A DNA stretch of 6,826 nt from Bacillota bacterium (GTDB lineage: Bacteria > Bacillota > Clostridia > DSM-8532): NCBI GenBank assembly GCA_023446675.1, contig JAEXPO010000438.1, forward strand, positions 1 through 6,826, read 5' to 3'. Shown piece by piece: positions 6,131 through 6,826 of the stretch. The translations under genes were made by a program, and so were the position numbers. The notes beneath the pieces were generated by a model. The model saw only the letters and a program-made list of their open reading frames with translations, did no database searches and had not been told where the DNA came from. The stretch's first letter is position 1, and each line of letters opens with the position of its first letter.

Positions 6131-6826
6131 TTACTTGTTCACCTTTACTTGAAGCTGACGGTTCACTTCGTCAAGATAAGGCTGAACTCCGGCTGCCTTC
6201 CAATCCGCCAGAAAGGCGTTCCATTTGGCATCGTAATCACTTGGATTGCAGAGTATAAGCTGTGGGTAATGCTTCATTCCAAGATCCTCCAGCTTGGCCT
6301 TTGCAATGGCCGCAGGACTTGCGTCTTCAATGACAAACCCCCATACCGGATAATAATCAGGGTGCTTATAAGGAGGATTCAACAGCTCGGCCTGATATTC
6401 TATACCATAGGCTTTAAGGAAATTCTGATCGTATTCGGACAGCTCCGAAAAGTACTGTGCCGTGGAATCGGCAGGTGTACAGGGCGCTCCGTCCTCGTAA
6501 AGGCCCTGGCGTTTCGGGGAGTAATTGAGAAGCGTCGCCGCTGTCTTGTCGCGGTTGAGAGCGACATCCTTTGCGATAGCAAGGCGCTCCGGGGTAAGGT
6601 ATTTGTCGCCGTCAGCGGTAGCAATATGATCAACGCCTTCAACACCCCAGTTCAGGTAATCCTGCACCTCTCTCTGAATTAGCCAGTCATAGAACGCAAG
6701 CACTCTTTCGGGATCCTTGCAGCTGACTGTAATTCCAACCCCGCCGGTTCCGTTTACAATCCCGCTCTTGGCGTCCAGATAGACAGATTCCACACCCGGA
6801 TCCGCTATGGGAACGGAGACATAGGT
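6131..6826 (-). CDS. Extracellular solute-binding protein (LplA-like, CUT1), partial, 5' end beyond right edge
   Basis: This is the C-terminal 231 residues of the lipoprotein that captures sugars outside the membrane and delivers them to the two downstream permeases. The frame stays open to the last base of the window, so the GTG at 6793 is internal and not a start; the signal peptide and lipobox Cys lie outside. The family's typical hinge region is seen: KDPERVLAFYDWLIQ, then NWGVEGVDH, where the chain notes a shift in the remaining helices. The C-terminus, with W-x-x-F-L-x-x-W...YLDEVNRQLQV, matches the closing helices of LplA-type proteins. The gene stops at TAA (6133 to 6131), 125 bp before the permease start, and is the promoter-proximal gene of the operon visible here. 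Ligand cannot be read from the sequence; context suggests an acidic oligosaccharide. Confidence 0.88.
   Translation of the reverse strand, partial: TYVSVPIADPGVESVYLDAKSGIVNGTGGVGITVSCKDPERVLAFYDWLIQREVQDYLNWGVEGVDHIATADGDKYLTPERLAIAKDVALNRDKTAATLLNYSPKRQGLYEDGAPCTPADSTAQYFSELSEYDQNFLKAYGIEYQAELLNPPYKHPDYYPVWGFVIEDASPAAIAKAKLEDLGMKHYPQLILCNPSDYDAKWNAFLADWKAAGVQPYLDEVNRQLQVKVNK

Noticed and set aside
6077..6682. 201-codon plus-strand open frame opposite the binding-protein gene
   Set aside because: It is antisense to a well-supported family member, with no ribosome binding site and no recognised domain.
6791..6793. GTG as start of the binding-protein gene
   Set aside because: The frame stays open to the right edge and the protein there matches the middle of an LplA-type family member, so this is an internal Val.

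Overview
The window looks like a carbohydrate-utilisation island from a Gram-positive Firmicute, most likely Lachnospiraceae-like, with a Paenibacillus relative as the alternative. This is inferred from strong AGGAGG-type ribosome binding sites, sigma-A-like promoters, AT-rich spacers between balanced-GC genes, and CUT1 sugar transporters of the LplA/LplB/YtcP style. No rRNA, tRNA, CRISPR array or mobile element was seen.

Layout, left to right: (1) the 5' end of a CUT1 ABC permease on the minus strand, cut by the left edge; (2) a divergent regulatory region of about 280 bp; (3) a plus-strand cytoplasmic sialidase-like (BNR/Asp-box) protein; (4) a convergent minus-strand GH28 polygalacturonase-type enzyme with all catalytic motifs but no signal peptide; (5) a compact, very AT-rich divergent promoter region; (6) a plus-strand DapA/N-acetylneuraminate lyase-family aldolase with an altered substrate-binding motif; (7) a large hairpin between convergent genes; (8) a minus-strand ABC importer operon running from the right edge: solute-binding protein (5' end outside the window), an intergenic hairpin, then two permeases.

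The likely joint role is inferred. One or two binding-protein-dependent importers bring acidic (uronic-acid containing) oligosaccharides into the cell. Cytoplasmic GH28 trims galacturonyl residues, the sialidase-like propeller enzyme removes another residue, and the aldolase splits a released 2-keto-3-deoxy-type acid to pyruvate plus an aldehyde. Pectin side chains such as rhamnogalacturonan are a reasonable guess for the source. The sequence does not prove the substrate. No ATPase (MsmX-type) and no regulator gene lies inside the window.

The most interesting points are the pairing of a non-canonical sialidase-like protein with a non-canonical DapA-like aldolase beside a GH28 enzyme, and the dense candidate operator sites in both divergent promoter regions.
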